64,000 nucleotides of DNA from a bacterium (GTDB taxonomy: Bacteria; CAIWAD01): contig JAUIFJ010000003.1 of NCBI GenBank assembly GCA_030429345.1, forward strand, positions 122,629 to 186,628, given 5' to 3'. A program made the position numbers and the translations under genes. Positions 17,180 to 26,578 of the stretch are shown one piece after another; the stretch's first letter is position 1, and each line of letters opens with the position of its first letter. The notes beneath the pieces are model-generated. The model was not told the DNA's origin. It did no database searches and saw only the letters and a list, made by a program, of their open reading frames with translations.

Positions 17180-18400
17180 GTGATCCATGCCGCCCTCCTG
17201 CTGCTCGCCGCGCCCGTCCTCGCCCAGGGAACGAACTCTGTGATCCACGAACAGTCCTGCCGGGTCGAATTCCGCGTCCAGGTGCCGGAAGGCACTCCGA
17301 CCCTCTACATGCCCGGCAACCTGGAGGCCCTCGGCCCCTGGGACCCGGCAGGCCAGGCCCTGGAGGGCGTGGGCACGGAACGCGCTCTCGTGCTGCACCT
17401 GCCCCGCGGTACGGATCTGGCCTACAAGTTCACCCTGGGCAGCTGGGAGCGGGAGGCCGTCGACGAGAGGATGGCGCCCTGGCCCGACCAGCGCCTGCAG
17501 GTGAGCGGGGACACCCTGGTCCGCCACGCGATCACGGGCTTCAAGCCGGATCCCCTGGTCCTGCTGGCGGATCCCGGGGGCAGCGGCATCCGCGGGCGTC
17601 TCGAAACCTGGCCGGATCGCGCATCGGCCTTCCTGGACGAGAAACGGCATGTGACCGTCTGGCTGCCTCCCGCGTATGACCGGGATCCGCAGCGCCGTTT
17701 TCCCGTCGTCTACATGAGCGACGGCCAGAACCTCTTCGACCCGCGCCTCTCGCCGACGGGAGTCGACTGGGGAGTCGACGAGGCGATCGTCGCCGGCGCG
17801 GAGGCCGGAGGCATCGAGGCGGCGATCGTGGTCGCCGTCTGGAACACGGCGCAGCGCTACAGCGAGTACAGTCCCTGGCACGAGGCGCCGGCCTATGCCC
17901 GTTTCCTGCTCGAGGAGCTCAAGCCCGCCGTCGACCGGGCTTTCCGTACACGCCCCGGCCCGGAAAGCACTTTCGCCATGGGCAGCTCCATGGGCGGGCT
18001 GCTGGCCTGGCACCTGGCGCTGCGCCACCCGCAGGTCTTCGGCGCCGCGGCCTGCCTGTCGACGGCGACGATCTATTCCCCCGCCTATCACCAGCGGCGC
18101 CTGGGGCAGGAGATCACGGCCGGCGACAGGCCCTACCTGCTGGAGGACATCGAGCAAGGGCGTCTACCATTCCACCGCGGCCGCTTCTATTTCGACTATG
18201 GCACGGAGGGCTCGGACCTTCTGTATCACGAAAGCCATGCCCGGCTGCGGGAGCACCTGCTGGCCCGGGGCCTGGAAGAAGGACGGGACTTCGTGATGCG
18301 TCGCTTCCCGGGCGCGGAACACAGCGAGGCCGCCTGGCGCGCCCGGCTGGACCAGCCGCTCGAGTTCCTGCTGGGGCGGAACCCGCCGGGACGACCATAG
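17180..18400 (+). CDS. Secreted esterase of the Fes/IroE-like alpha/beta hydrolase family with N-terminal starch-binding-like domain
   Basis: 406 aa from a GTG 3 nt after the xerD stop. A signal peptide ends at VLAQ. Residues 28-120 (VEFRVQVPEGTPTLYMPGNLEALGPWDP) look like a CBM20/E-set fold. The alpha/beta hydrolase part has VTVWLPPAYDRDPQRRFPVVYMSDGQNLFD, the nucleophile elbow GSSMGGLLAW, and a late His in RFPGAEHSEAAW, matching the enterochelin-esterase-like family. Substrate (ester, siderophore or glycan acetyl) is not determinable. It is last in the recJ run and a hairpin follows. Confidence 0.82.
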   Translation: MIHAALLLLAAPVLAQGTNSVIHEQSCRVEFRVQVPEGTPTLYMPGNLEALGPWDPAGQALEGVGTERALVLHLPRGTDLAYKFTLGSWEREAVDERMAPWPDQRLQVSGDTLVRHAITGFKPDPLVLLADPGGSGIRGRLETWPDRASAFLDEKRHVTVWLPPAYDRDPQRRFPVVYMSDGQNLFDPRLSPTGVDWGVDEAIVAGAEAGGIEAAIVVAVWNTAQRYSEYSPWHEAPAYARFLLEELKPAVDRAFRTRPGPESTFAMGSSMGGLLAWHLALRHPQVFGAAACLSTATIYSPAYHQRRLGQEITAGDRPYLLEDIEQGRLPFHRGRFYFDYGTEGSDLLYHESHARLREHLLARGLEEGRDFVMRRFPGAEHSEAAWRARLDQPLEFLLGRNPPGRP

Positions 18401-18409
18401 CCCTCAGCC

Positions 18410-18442
18410 GATCACGGCGACCCGGGAATCGGCGCCGTGATC
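18410..18442 (+). terminator. Hairpin after the recJ-xerD-esterase operon
   Basis: GATCACGGCG (18410-18419) pairs perfectly with CGCCGTGATC (18433-18442) around a 13-nt loop, 9 nt after the esterase stop. There is no T-run, so it could be a processing or Rho-assisted end. Confidence 0.5.
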
Positions 18443-18526
18443 CATGGATTCGCGCCCTTCTTCTCCGCGTCGCCGCGTGGAACCCTGGCGCACGGACCCG
18501 TTCGATACGTACAAAGGAAATCACCT

Positions 18527-19036
18527 ATGGTACCCGCCGCGATGCGTCCGAAATTCGTCATCCACAGCGCCATGCCCCCGCAGGCCGTGCTGGATCACAT
18601 GGACCGCTTCCTGGCCTCGCGGGATCTTCCCGTCGAGGGCCGCGTGCTCAGCCGGCACATGTGCATGACCGTCCCCAGGGAAGAACGGCACTTCTGGTCG
18701 CCCAGCCTGGATGTGGACGTGGTCGCGGAAGAGGGCGGCTCGCTGCTGCGCGGCTATTTCGGCCCGCAACCCAATGTCTGGACCATGTACCTGGCCATGT
18801 ACGCCGTCCTGATCCTCGTCGCCGGCGCGGCGGTGCTGATCGCGATCTCGCAGTGGATCCTGGGCATGGCGCCCAGCGTGCTGCTGGCGCTTCCCCTCTG
18901 CCTGGTGCTGGCCGCGATCCTCTACCTGGCTTCGCTCAGCGGCCAGCGCATCAGCGCCAGCCAGATCGAACAGATCCGCTCGGTCCTGGATGCGGAGCTG
19001 CACAAGCTGGAAAAGAGCGCCCCGCCTGCCCCCTGA
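18527..19036 (+). CDS. Small integral membrane protein of unknown function
   Basis: 169 aa. The ATG at 18527 follows AAAGGAA. The N-terminal half is soluble (about residues 1-85). Two adjacent membrane helices follow (about 86-112, YLAMYAVLILVAGAAVLIAI; about 115-137, VLLALPLCLVLAAILYL), then a C-terminal amphipathic helix. No family recognised. The open frame extends 30 codons upstream without a better ribosome site. Confidence 0.7.
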   Translation: MVPAAMRPKFVIHSAMPPQAVLDHMDRFLASRDLPVEGRVLSRHMCMTVPREERHFWSPSLDVDVVAEEGGSLLRGYFGPQPNVWTMYLAMYAVLILVAGAAVLIAISQWILGMAPSVLLALPLCLVLAAILYLASLSGQRISASQIEQIRSVLDAELHKLEKSAPPAP

Positions 19037-19150
19037 AGCTGCCGGAAGTTGAACACCCGCGTTATGGTTTCCCTGAAGCCTACACTCTGCGCAGGTCCGA
19101 ACTCCTGTCCCTACAGTCAATTGTCCCCGTCTGAAAGCGCCTCTCCGAGT

Positions 19151-19166
19151 GGGCACGACCTTTGCA
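19151..19166 (+). promoter_or_regulatory. Strong candidate sigma-54 promoter
   Basis: GGGCACGACCTTTGCA matches TGGCACGNNNNTTGCW at every defined position except the first T. GG at 19152-19153 and GC at 19164-19165 are 10 nt apart. It lies 126 nt before the secreted protein start at 19292. Confidence 0.6.
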
Positions 19167-19291
19167 CAAAGCTGAGTCAGCAAAATTCTTTCCGCACACC
19201 ATGACTCTTCCAGCGAAGCCGCTGCTTTGCATGCAAAGCGACAGGGGATGGCTCGTCGATTCGGCCGCGCTGGATGCACAGGAGGTTCTCC

Positions 19292-20329
19292 ATGACCATT
19301 GGCACGTTTTTGAACGCCGGGCTCGCTCTCGGCACTCTCGCCGTCGCTCTGCAGGCGCAGCCTGTCTTCACCGGCGACGCGGACGCGGACTTCATGGGCC
19401 TGCCCGGCCTGCTCACCATCAATGATCCCAACGGCAACGACGTCGGCATTCCCAACGGAGCTCCCGCGGGAACGATCTCCGGCTGGGACATCAACCGCAT
19501 CCACATGTATTACGACCACGGCAGCGACATCATGTATGTCGGCCTGAACTGCTTCGGCCAGGTCTGCGGCGACGCTGACGGCGACGGCGACGGCGACACG
19601 GAGGCCCAGTGGTTCCTGGACAACCTCGGCGTGGATCACCCCGACTACGGCGGCACCGAGTTCTTCTCGCTGATCTTCGACAGCAATACCAACGGTACGC
19701 TGGACAGCGGAGTCGAGCCGATCATCGGCATTCCCGGCAACGGCAACTTCAATAACCTGCAGGCCGCGGTCTTCACCGGCACGCCCTTCGCTCCCGGCTT
19801 CGCTTTCGGCGCGCCGCTGGCCAACATGGTGACGGCCTTCGCCAGCCCCCACCCCGGCGCCACGGACCTGGAGCTGGCGATCCACGACTTCTCCACGCTG
19901 CCCGGCTTCAGCTTCATGCCGGGCGAGGCCTTCGCTTTCGGCGTGAACGTGGCCAACGGCTCCATCGACGACGACGGCGTCGGCGAGGATTTCGTCCCCG
20001 GCGCCGGCGCGATCACGACCATCGAGCTGCCCCCCGGGGAAAGCGCGGATGCCAGCGACCTGCCCACCGGTTTCCGCCTGGAGCACAATGTGCCCAACCC
20101 CTTCAATCCCTCGACCCTGCTGAGCTTCAGCATGGAGGAAACGGCCTTCGCCACCCTGGCCGTGTATGACATGCGCGGCGCCCTGGTCCGCACCCTGCAC
20201 AGCGGCCTGCTGCAGGGCGGCGAGCACACGCGGCTCTTCGACGCCGCCGGCCTGGCGAGCGGCGTCTACATCGCCCGCCTGAGCAGCGGCGAGCAGAGCC
20301 GGTCGATTCGCATGACGCTGGTCAAGTAG
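19292..20329 (+). CDS. Secreted protein with C-terminal sorting domain
   Basis: 345 aa. The ATG at 19292 has AGGAGG 6 nt upstream. The signal peptide ends VALQAQ. The mature part contains Asp/Gly-rich calcium-binding-like stretches (GDADADF, GDADGDGDGDTEAQW, DSNTNGTLDSGVE) in a predicted beta-sandwich. Residues from about 262 form the NPFNP/FlgD-like sorting domain (EHNVPNPFNPSTLLSF, YDMRGALV, SGVYIARLSSG, final TLVK). A strong terminator follows. The function of the N-terminal part is not recognised; its pattern resembles surface proteins with EF-hand-like loops. Confidence 0.82.
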   Translation: MTIGTFLNAGLALGTLAVALQAQPVFTGDADADFMGLPGLLTINDPNGNDVGIPNGAPAGTISGWDINRIHMYYDHGSDIMYVGLNCFGQVCGDADGDGDGDTEAQWFLDNLGVDHPDYGGTEFFSLIFDSNTNGTLDSGVEPIIGIPGNGNFNNLQAAVFTGTPFAPGFAFGAPLANMVTAFASPHPGATDLELAIHDFSTLPGFSFMPGEAFAFGVNVANGSIDDDGVGEDFVPGAGAITTIELPPGESADASDLPTGFRLEHNVPNPFNPSTLLSFSMEETAFATLAVYDMRGALVRTLHSGLLQGGEHTRLFDAAGLASGVYIARLSSGEQSRSIRMTLVK

Positions 20330-20351
20330 CCCGCGTCTCCCATTGGATCAC

Positions 20352-20388
20352 AAAAGGGACGGTTCGCCTTTGCGGACCGGCCCTTTTT
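20352..20388 (+). terminator. Intrinsic terminator
   Basis: AAAAGGG (20352-20358) pairs with CCCTTTTT (20381-20388), with additional GGT/ACC pairing inside, and ends in five T. It lies 23 nt after the secreted-protein stop. Confidence 0.85.
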
Positions 20389-20410
20389 CCATTGCAGGCG
20401 TTTATCCGGG

Positions 20411-20690
20411 AAGACCTCGCACGGAGATCACGGGGAAGACGGAGAACACGGAGAAGAAGGAGTTGCGGGTGGACAGAGGAAGTGGAATGGAGGGGTGTAG
20501 ACTCGCAGTCCTGTCTGAGGGGCGGGGTGCCGACTCGCAGTCCTGTCTGCGACGCGAATCAGGATCCCGTGGTCAAGCCACGGGATGACAGTCGTGGGGC
20601 GGGGTGTCGGAGCGGGAAGCATTCCTCCCAACCATTTCTTCCCCGTGCTCTCTGCCTTCTCCGTGCTCTCCGTGCGAGAACGAACACAGA
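20411..20690. repeat. CACGGAGA-type inverted-repeat element with nested palindrome
   Basis: The left arm AAGACCTCGCACGGAGATCA (from 20411) and the right arm near 20640-20690 (CTCCGTGCTCTCCGTGCGAG) are inverted copies. Between them are two copies of GACTCGCAGTCCTGTCTG and the palindrome CCCGTGGTCAAGCCACGGG (20566-20584) followed by ATGACAG. This fills the gap between the secreted protein and the peptide transporter. No gene. Confidence 0.7.
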
Positions 20691-20706
20691 ATGGCAGTGG
20701 AGCTTC

Positions 20707-22041
20707 CTACTCCGGCACTTGCAGGACTTCCCGCTCCCGGAAGCGGCTGGCGTAGAAGATGTAGCACAGGAGGGCCAGGCCCATCAGGGCGGCGAAGAAG
20801 AGGTAGTAGTGGACCTCGTCCAGGCGGCTGGCGCCCGTCACGTCGAGCAGGGCGAAATTGATTCCCGCCACCAGCAGGTTCCCCGCGCTGATGCTGAGGA
20901 AGAAGAGAGCCATCACGATCGACTTGAGCGTGCGTGGTGCCTGCGTATAACTGAACTCCAGGCAGGTCACCGAGACCAGCACCTCGCCGGCAGTGATCAG
21001 GATCCAGGCCGGCAGCTGCCAGAGGATCGACAGCTGGACGCTCGTCAGCCGCCACTCGATGAGCGCCGACCACAGGAAGGCCGCCGCCGAAAGCAGGAAG
21101 CCCAGCCCGATGCGGCGCAGCGCGCCGAAGGGCAGGTGCTTCGTCACACGGGGATAGAGCGCCACGCTGAAGAGCGGCACGAAAAGCAGGATCAGCACGG
21201 GATTCAGGGCCTGGATCTGCGAAGGCAGGAAGGACAGCCCCGCCACCTGCAGGTCCATTCGCCTGGCCTGCAGGACCCAGGCGCTGCCGGTCTGGTCGTA
21301 GAGCGCCCAGAAGACGGCTACGAAGACAAACAGTCCGCAGAGCCCCAGCAGGGCCCGTCGCCCTTCCGCAGAAAGGGCCTCGCGCAATACGGCCCGGCCG
21401 CGCGGCGGAACGTGGACGAAGCGCTTGCGGCCCAGCCAGAAGAGCCAGGTGGCCAGGGCCATCAGCAGGCCCGGCAGGCCGAAGGCGGCCCAGGCGCCGA
21501 CCGTCGCCAGCAGCCAGGGCGTCAGCAGGGTCGCGGCAAAGCTGCCCAGGTTGATGGCGAAGTAGAAGGCGCTGAAAACCGCTGTCAGGCGGTGCCGGTT
21601 GCCGGGGCCGAACTGGTCGCCCACGTGGGCCGACACGCAAGGCTTGATGCCGCCGGCGCCCACGGCAATCAACCCCAGCCCGAGGCCCAGGCCGAGCCGC
21701 GTCTCGTCCAGCGCCAGGCAGGCATGCCCCAGGCAGTAGACCAGCGAGAGCAGCAGGATCGTGCGGTACTTGCCCCAGAGGATGTCCGAGAGCAGCGCCC
21801 CCGCCAGGGGCGTGAAGTAGACCGCGGAATTGAAGGCGTGATACCAGCCCCGCGCTTCCGCTTCCCCCATGGGGGCCGGGCGGCCGGCGGCATCCAGCAG
21901 GTGGGTTGTCATGAAGACGACGAGGATCGCCTTCATGCCGTAGAAGCTGAAACGCTCCGCGGCCTCGTTGCCGACGATGTAGGGAATGCCCCCCGGCATT
22001 CCGCTGCCGCGGGAAGGGCCGCTGCGGTAGCCTGCGCTCAC
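20707..22041 (-). CDS. POT/PTR-family proton-dependent oligopeptide transporter
   Basis: 444 aa, about 12-14 membrane helices. Start chosen at the GTG at 22041, which overlaps the upstream stop (GTGA); a downstream ATG at 21999 is possible. N-terminal ERFSFYGMKAILVVFMTTHL carries the conserved ExxERFxYYG-like motif (here EAAERFSFYG). GALLSDILWGKYRTILLLSLVY and GAGGIKPCVSAHVGDQF match the PTR2 signatures. It imports di/tripeptides across the inner membrane with protons. It is third in an apparent operon glnS, thiamine-binding protein, POT. Confidence 0.9.
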   Translation of the reverse strand: MSAGYRSGPSRGSGMPGGIPYIVGNEAAERFSFYGMKAILVVFMTTHLLDAAGRPAPMGEAEARGWYHAFNSAVYFTPLAGALLSDILWGKYRTILLLSLVYCLGHACLALDETRLGLGLGLGLIAVGAGGIKPCVSAHVGDQFGPGNRHRLTAVFSAFYFAINLGSFAATLLTPWLLATVGAWAAFGLPGLLMALATWLFWLGRKRFVHVPPRGRAVLREALSAEGRRALLGLCGLFVFVAVFWALYDQTGSAWVLQARRMDLQVAGLSFLPSQIQALNPVLILLFVPLFSVALYPRVTKHLPFGALRRIGLGFLLSAAAFLWSALIEWRLTSVQLSILWQLPAWILITAGEVLVSVTCLEFSYTQAPRTLKSIVMALFFLSISAGNLLVAGINFALLDVTGASRLDEVHYYLFFAALMGLALLCYIFYASRFREREVLQVPE

Positions 22042-22358
22042 GCCTTCCCGCCGGCGGCCGGCGGAAGCTTCTCCTCCACGCTGCGCACCTTGTCGCGCAT
22101 GCTCTGCGCGCGGTCCTGGCGGGTGCCCAGGCGGATGCTGGTCGTGATACGCGGCGCGCCCATGCGCAGCATTTCCTCGTGACACTCCTTGACCGCGGCC
22201 ATCACCGCGTCCCAGTCGCCCTCGATGTTGGTGCCGTAGGCGTGCAGCTCGCGCTTCAGGCCGTGCTTCTGGATCACGGTCTCGCAGGCCGCCACGTAGG
22301 ACGAGAGGCTCGTGCCCACGCCGATGGGAATGATGCACAGGTCCAGGATGATCTTCAT
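22038..22358 (-). CDS. MTH1187/YkoF-type thiamine-binding-like protein
   Basis: 106 aa. It matches the small MTH1187 (DUF77) family: N-terminal strand MKIILDLCIIPIGVGTSLSSYVA, central HAYGTNIEGDWDAVMAAVKECHEEML, and RITTSIRLGTRQDR. Family members bind thiamine or a related ligand as homotetramers and often accompany transporters. GGGGGAG precedes the ATG at 22358. It sits 34 nt after glnS and overlaps the POT start by 4 nt. Confidence 0.88.
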   Translation of the reverse strand: MKIILDLCIIPIGVGTSLSSYVAACETVIQKHGLKRELHAYGTNIEGDWDAVMAAVKECHEEMLRMGAPRITTSIRLGTRQDRAQSMRDKVRSVEEKLPPAAGGKA

Positions 22359-22392
22359 GCGCTCCCCCGATCGATTTCGTATACAGAGAATG

Positions 22393-24084
<1,692 letters not shown>

Positions 24085-24208
24085 GGGGTCCTCGGAAATG
24101 GTCTGGCGGTTCGACGGCGAAAAAGGCGGAAGGTAAGGAAGATCGAGGGCTGGTTCGCACTGCGGACCCGACTTCCCGCAGGCAATTCCGCCCAGGCGGG
24201 AAAAGAGA

Positions 24209-24236
24209 ACGGGGCGACCCGAATGGACCGCCCCGT
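24209..24236 (-). terminator. Intrinsic terminator
   Basis: ACGGGGCG (24209-24216) and CGCCCCGT (24229-24236) form a perfect 8-bp stem. On the minus strand it is followed by TCTCTTTTC. It ends the lipoprotein gene that stops at 24263. Confidence 0.8.
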
Positions 24237-24262
24237 CAACATCTTGATGGCAGTCCCGCGGA

Positions 24263-25078
24263 CTACTGCTCGCTGGCCGTGAAGGTACCGCCGGTGATGG
24301 TCACCGTGGCCAGGTCCGCGGCGCGGACGGCGGTGAATTCAAAGGTGCCGCTCACCGTTCCGTTGGAAATGGAATCCACCGTCAGGGTTCCACTGCCCAT
24401 GGCGAAGTTCGCCATGAAGAGGTCCAGCGGATTGGTGTTGTCCGGGATAAAGGTCGCCTGGTTGCCGCTGGTCGAAAAGCTGTAGCTGCCGACCGAATCC
24501 CCTAGCACCTGCAACTGGAGCTGGGTGCTGCCGCCGACGGCGGTAATGCCAATGAGGCCGCCGTCCAGGGTCGCGAAGACGAAGTCGCTGAAGTCCATGG
24601 CCGTGCCGTCCACGGTGCAGGACACGGCGCCGCCCGAACTCGAACCGAAACCGTAGTGGTCGCAATCGATCATCGCGCTGATGCGGTTGTAGGTGCGCGA
24701 GCCGTCCTCGTCGGTCAGGACCATGCTGTTGCCGTTGAGCGCGTAAGCCGTTCCGGTGGTTTCGGTGAAGGTCTGGCCCTGGAACTCGAACTCGATGGTC
24801 ACATAGATGCTGTCGGCGTCGTTGGACCAGGTGGCCATGCCGGATTCGAACTGGTCGCAGACCTGGTTGACCAGATCCGCTTCCACGACAAGAAACTCGC
24901 CGTTGGCGGAAAGCTGGGCCGTCTCTTCCTCGACTCCGGCCATTGTGTACTGCCAAACACCCGACAGGGAGCCGCCGCTGCCGCCGTTGTCGTCATCGTC
25001 ATCATCGTCAAAACAGGCATTGAGGCTCAGGGTCAACAGCCCGGCCAGAAACAGGATCGCAAGCTTGCGTGCTTTCAT
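24263..25078 (-). CDS. Lipoprotein of unknown function (beta-rich)
   Basis: 271 aa with lipoprotein signal MKARKLAILFLAGLLTLSLN-AC (Cys22), immediately followed by seven Asp and a Gly/Ser linker. In Bacteroidota such acidic residues after the Cys can direct surface export. The first half (SGVWQYTMAG, AYALNGNSMVLTDEDGSRTYNRI) looks like a lipocalin-like DUF domain measuring an ingredient test of the form seen in many FCB lipoproteins; the second half (AMDFSDFVFATLDGGLIGITAVGG) resembles DUF6252-type repeats. Function unknown. A weak sigma-54-like site lies 59 nt upstream. Confidence 0.75.
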   Translation of the reverse strand: MKARKLAILFLAGLLTLSLNACFDDDDDDDNGGSGGSLSGVWQYTMAGVEEETAQLSANGEFLVVEADLVNQVCDQFESGMATWSNDADSIYVTIEFEFQGQTFTETTGTAYALNGNSMVLTDEDGSRTYNRISAMIDCDHYGFGSSSGGAVSCTVDGTAMDFSDFVFATLDGGLIGITAVGGSTQLQLQVLGDSVGSYSFSTSGNQATFIPDNTNPLDLFMANFAMGSGTLTVDSISNGTVSGTFEFTAVRAADLATVTITGGTFTASEQ

Positions 25079-25136
25079 TCGTCACTCCATGATGTATTGA
25101 TTGGTTGCTGTCGCTTGATACTGCGTGAAGGGATCA

Positions 25137-25152
25137 AGCTAACTCAATCCCA
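25137..25152 (-). promoter_or_regulatory. Weak candidate sigma-54 promoter
   Basis: On the minus strand: TGGGATTGAGTTAGCT. TGG and GCT are spaced correctly, but positions between are poor. It lies 59 nt upstream of the lipoprotein ATG at 25078, divergent from the stronger site at 25374. Confidence 0.25.
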
Positions 25153-25373
25153 ACAATCCGGGCAACAAGATGCCGGAATCAGCCGCAGGCTTCCATACGG
25201 CATTCGTCCCCCTGTATCGACAAGCTGATGGACCGGCTGAAATCAGACAGTGTCCCCTGTCACAGGCTTTTCCGGCTCATCTCCCCCACTCTGGTTGCCG
25301 CGGCGGTGGCTGACCCGTGACCGGGCGCACCCGAATCCCGGGAAAAGGCCCTGCCGGTCCCCGAAAGGGCATC

Positions 25374-25389
25374 TGGCACGCCGCTGGCA
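25374..25389 (+). promoter_or_regulatory. Candidate sigma-54 promoter
   Basis: TGGCACGCCGCTGGCA matches TGGCACGNNNNTTGCW at all defined positions but one (TG instead of TT before GC). GG-N10-GC spacing is exact. It lies 92 nt upstream of the secreted-protein ATG at 25481. The rest of the 402-nt divergent intergenic region shows nothing else. Confidence 0.5.
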
Positions 25390-25480
25390 GGAGTTCCACG
25401 CAGAAACCAGGGCGCTCACGGGGATCCGTGACACGCCGCACATAGATCCGGCGGCAGCCGGGCAAGACACGGAGGCGACA

Positions 25481-26392
25481 ATGAATCGCACGAAACAGAT
25501 CACGCTGACGGCGCTGCTGGCGCTGACGGCGACAGCCGGAGCGGCCCAGTTGCAGCTGGGACTGCGCGGCGCGGTGGTGGCACCCCTGGAACTGGGGCCC
25601 AAGGACAGCATCGAGAGTTTCTACAGCTATGGAGAGCCGAACCACTCGAGCGCCAACACGGGCTACGAGCAGAGCAACGTGATGACGATCCTGCCTGTCG
25701 TACAGGCGGACGGCGTCAACGGACTGGTGTTCATTTTCGATGAGCCGGGCGACGGCAGCAACGGCGAGATCGACTTCACCCTGAGCGGCCTGAAGGGCGC
25801 TTCCCTGATCGTCGAGGATGACGGCGAGTTCAGCCACGGCGATCGCTACGCCTATAATCCATACACGGAACAGGGGCGGATCCACTGCCGCTGGTTCCCC
25901 TGCTGCACCGACGGCGCGGCCTTCCGCTTCGAGGAAGAGCTGCCCGGCGTACTCCACCTGGACACCGCCCTGTCCTACAACCTCGATCATGCCCGGATCG
26001 TCGGTGTAGACCCGGAAAGCGGCGAAAGCCTGATCCTGGACGACCTGCCCTTGTCACTCGCCCTGACGCTGGACTTCATCGACACACCGCCGGAAGACGA
26101 CGGCGACGGGGAGGGCAAGAACCCGCTCGACGCGGCGGTGCTGCTGCCCGCGACGCCCAATCCCTTCAATCCGGCCACGACCCTGCGCTGGCAGCTGCCC
26201 GAGGCGGGCTATTCCCGGCTGGAAGTCTTCGACATCCTTGGGCGGCGCGTGGCCCTGCTGCACGAGGGACGCCTGGAGGCCGGCGAACACAGCACGGTCT
26301 TCGAGGCCGGCGGCCTGGCGAGCGGCAACTACTTCCTGTGCCACAACGGTCCGGCCGGCCGTGAGACACAGATCCTGACCCTGCTGAAATAG
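25481..26392 (+). CDS. Secreted protein with C-terminal sorting domain
   Basis: 303 aa. The ATG at 25481 follows GGAGG. The signal peptide ends TAGAAQ. The middle region is predicted beta-rich (NGLVFIFDEPGDGSNGEIDFTL, GASLIVEDDGEF) with a Cys pair CRWFPCC and no family I can name. The last about 80 residues are the sorting domain (PATPNPFNPATTLRW, FDILGRRVALLHEG, SGNYFLCHN, final TLLK). The gene is followed by a strong terminator. Confidence 0.8.
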   Translation: MNRTKQITLTALLALTATAGAAQLQLGLRGAVVAPLELGPKDSIESFYSYGEPNHSSANTGYEQSNVMTILPVVQADGVNGLVFIFDEPGDGSNGEIDFTLSGLKGASLIVEDDGEFSHGDRYAYNPYTEQGRIHCRWFPCCTDGAAFRFEEELPGVLHLDTALSYNLDHARIVGVDPESGESLILDDLPLSLALTLDFIDTPPEDDGDGEGKNPLDAAVLLPATPNPFNPATTLRWQLPEAGYSRLEVFDILGRRVALLHEGRLEAGEHSTVFEAGGLASGNYFLCHNGPAGRETQILTLLK

Positions 26393-26412
26393 CTCCACGT
26401 GAGCCAACACAA

Positions 26413-26444
26413 GGGGCCGTCCATCCGGGGGGAGGGGCGGCCCC
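26413..26444 (+). terminator. Intrinsic terminator-like hairpin
   Basis: GGGGCCG (26413-26419) pairs with CGGCCCC (26438-26444), followed by a short GCTTT. It lies 20 nt after the stop of the secreted protein. Confidence 0.6.
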
Positions 26445-26470
26445 GCTTTGGCTTCGTACCTGGTCATGAA

Positions 26471-26578
26471 ATTCAAGACCTCGCACGGAGATCACAGAGA
26501 ATACGGAGACCGCAGAGTAAGAATTTATTCTTCTTCGTGGCCTCTGTCTTCTCCGTGTTCTCCGTGCGAGGTCTTCAC
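26471..26578. repeat. CACGGAGA-type inverted-repeat element, compact form
   Basis: AAGACCTCGCACGGAGATCA (from 26474) is mirrored by CTCCGTGTTCTCCGTGCGAG followed by GTCTT (to 26577). The arms are about 36 nt and the centre is AT-rich (AAGAATTTATTCTTCTT). It reaches the stop codon of the minus-strand gene at 26575 and may act as its transcription end. Confidence 0.75.

Noticed and set aside
16208-18157. Minus-strand open frame of 649 codons
   Set aside because: Antisense to xerD and the esterase, both of which carry complete catalytic motifs.
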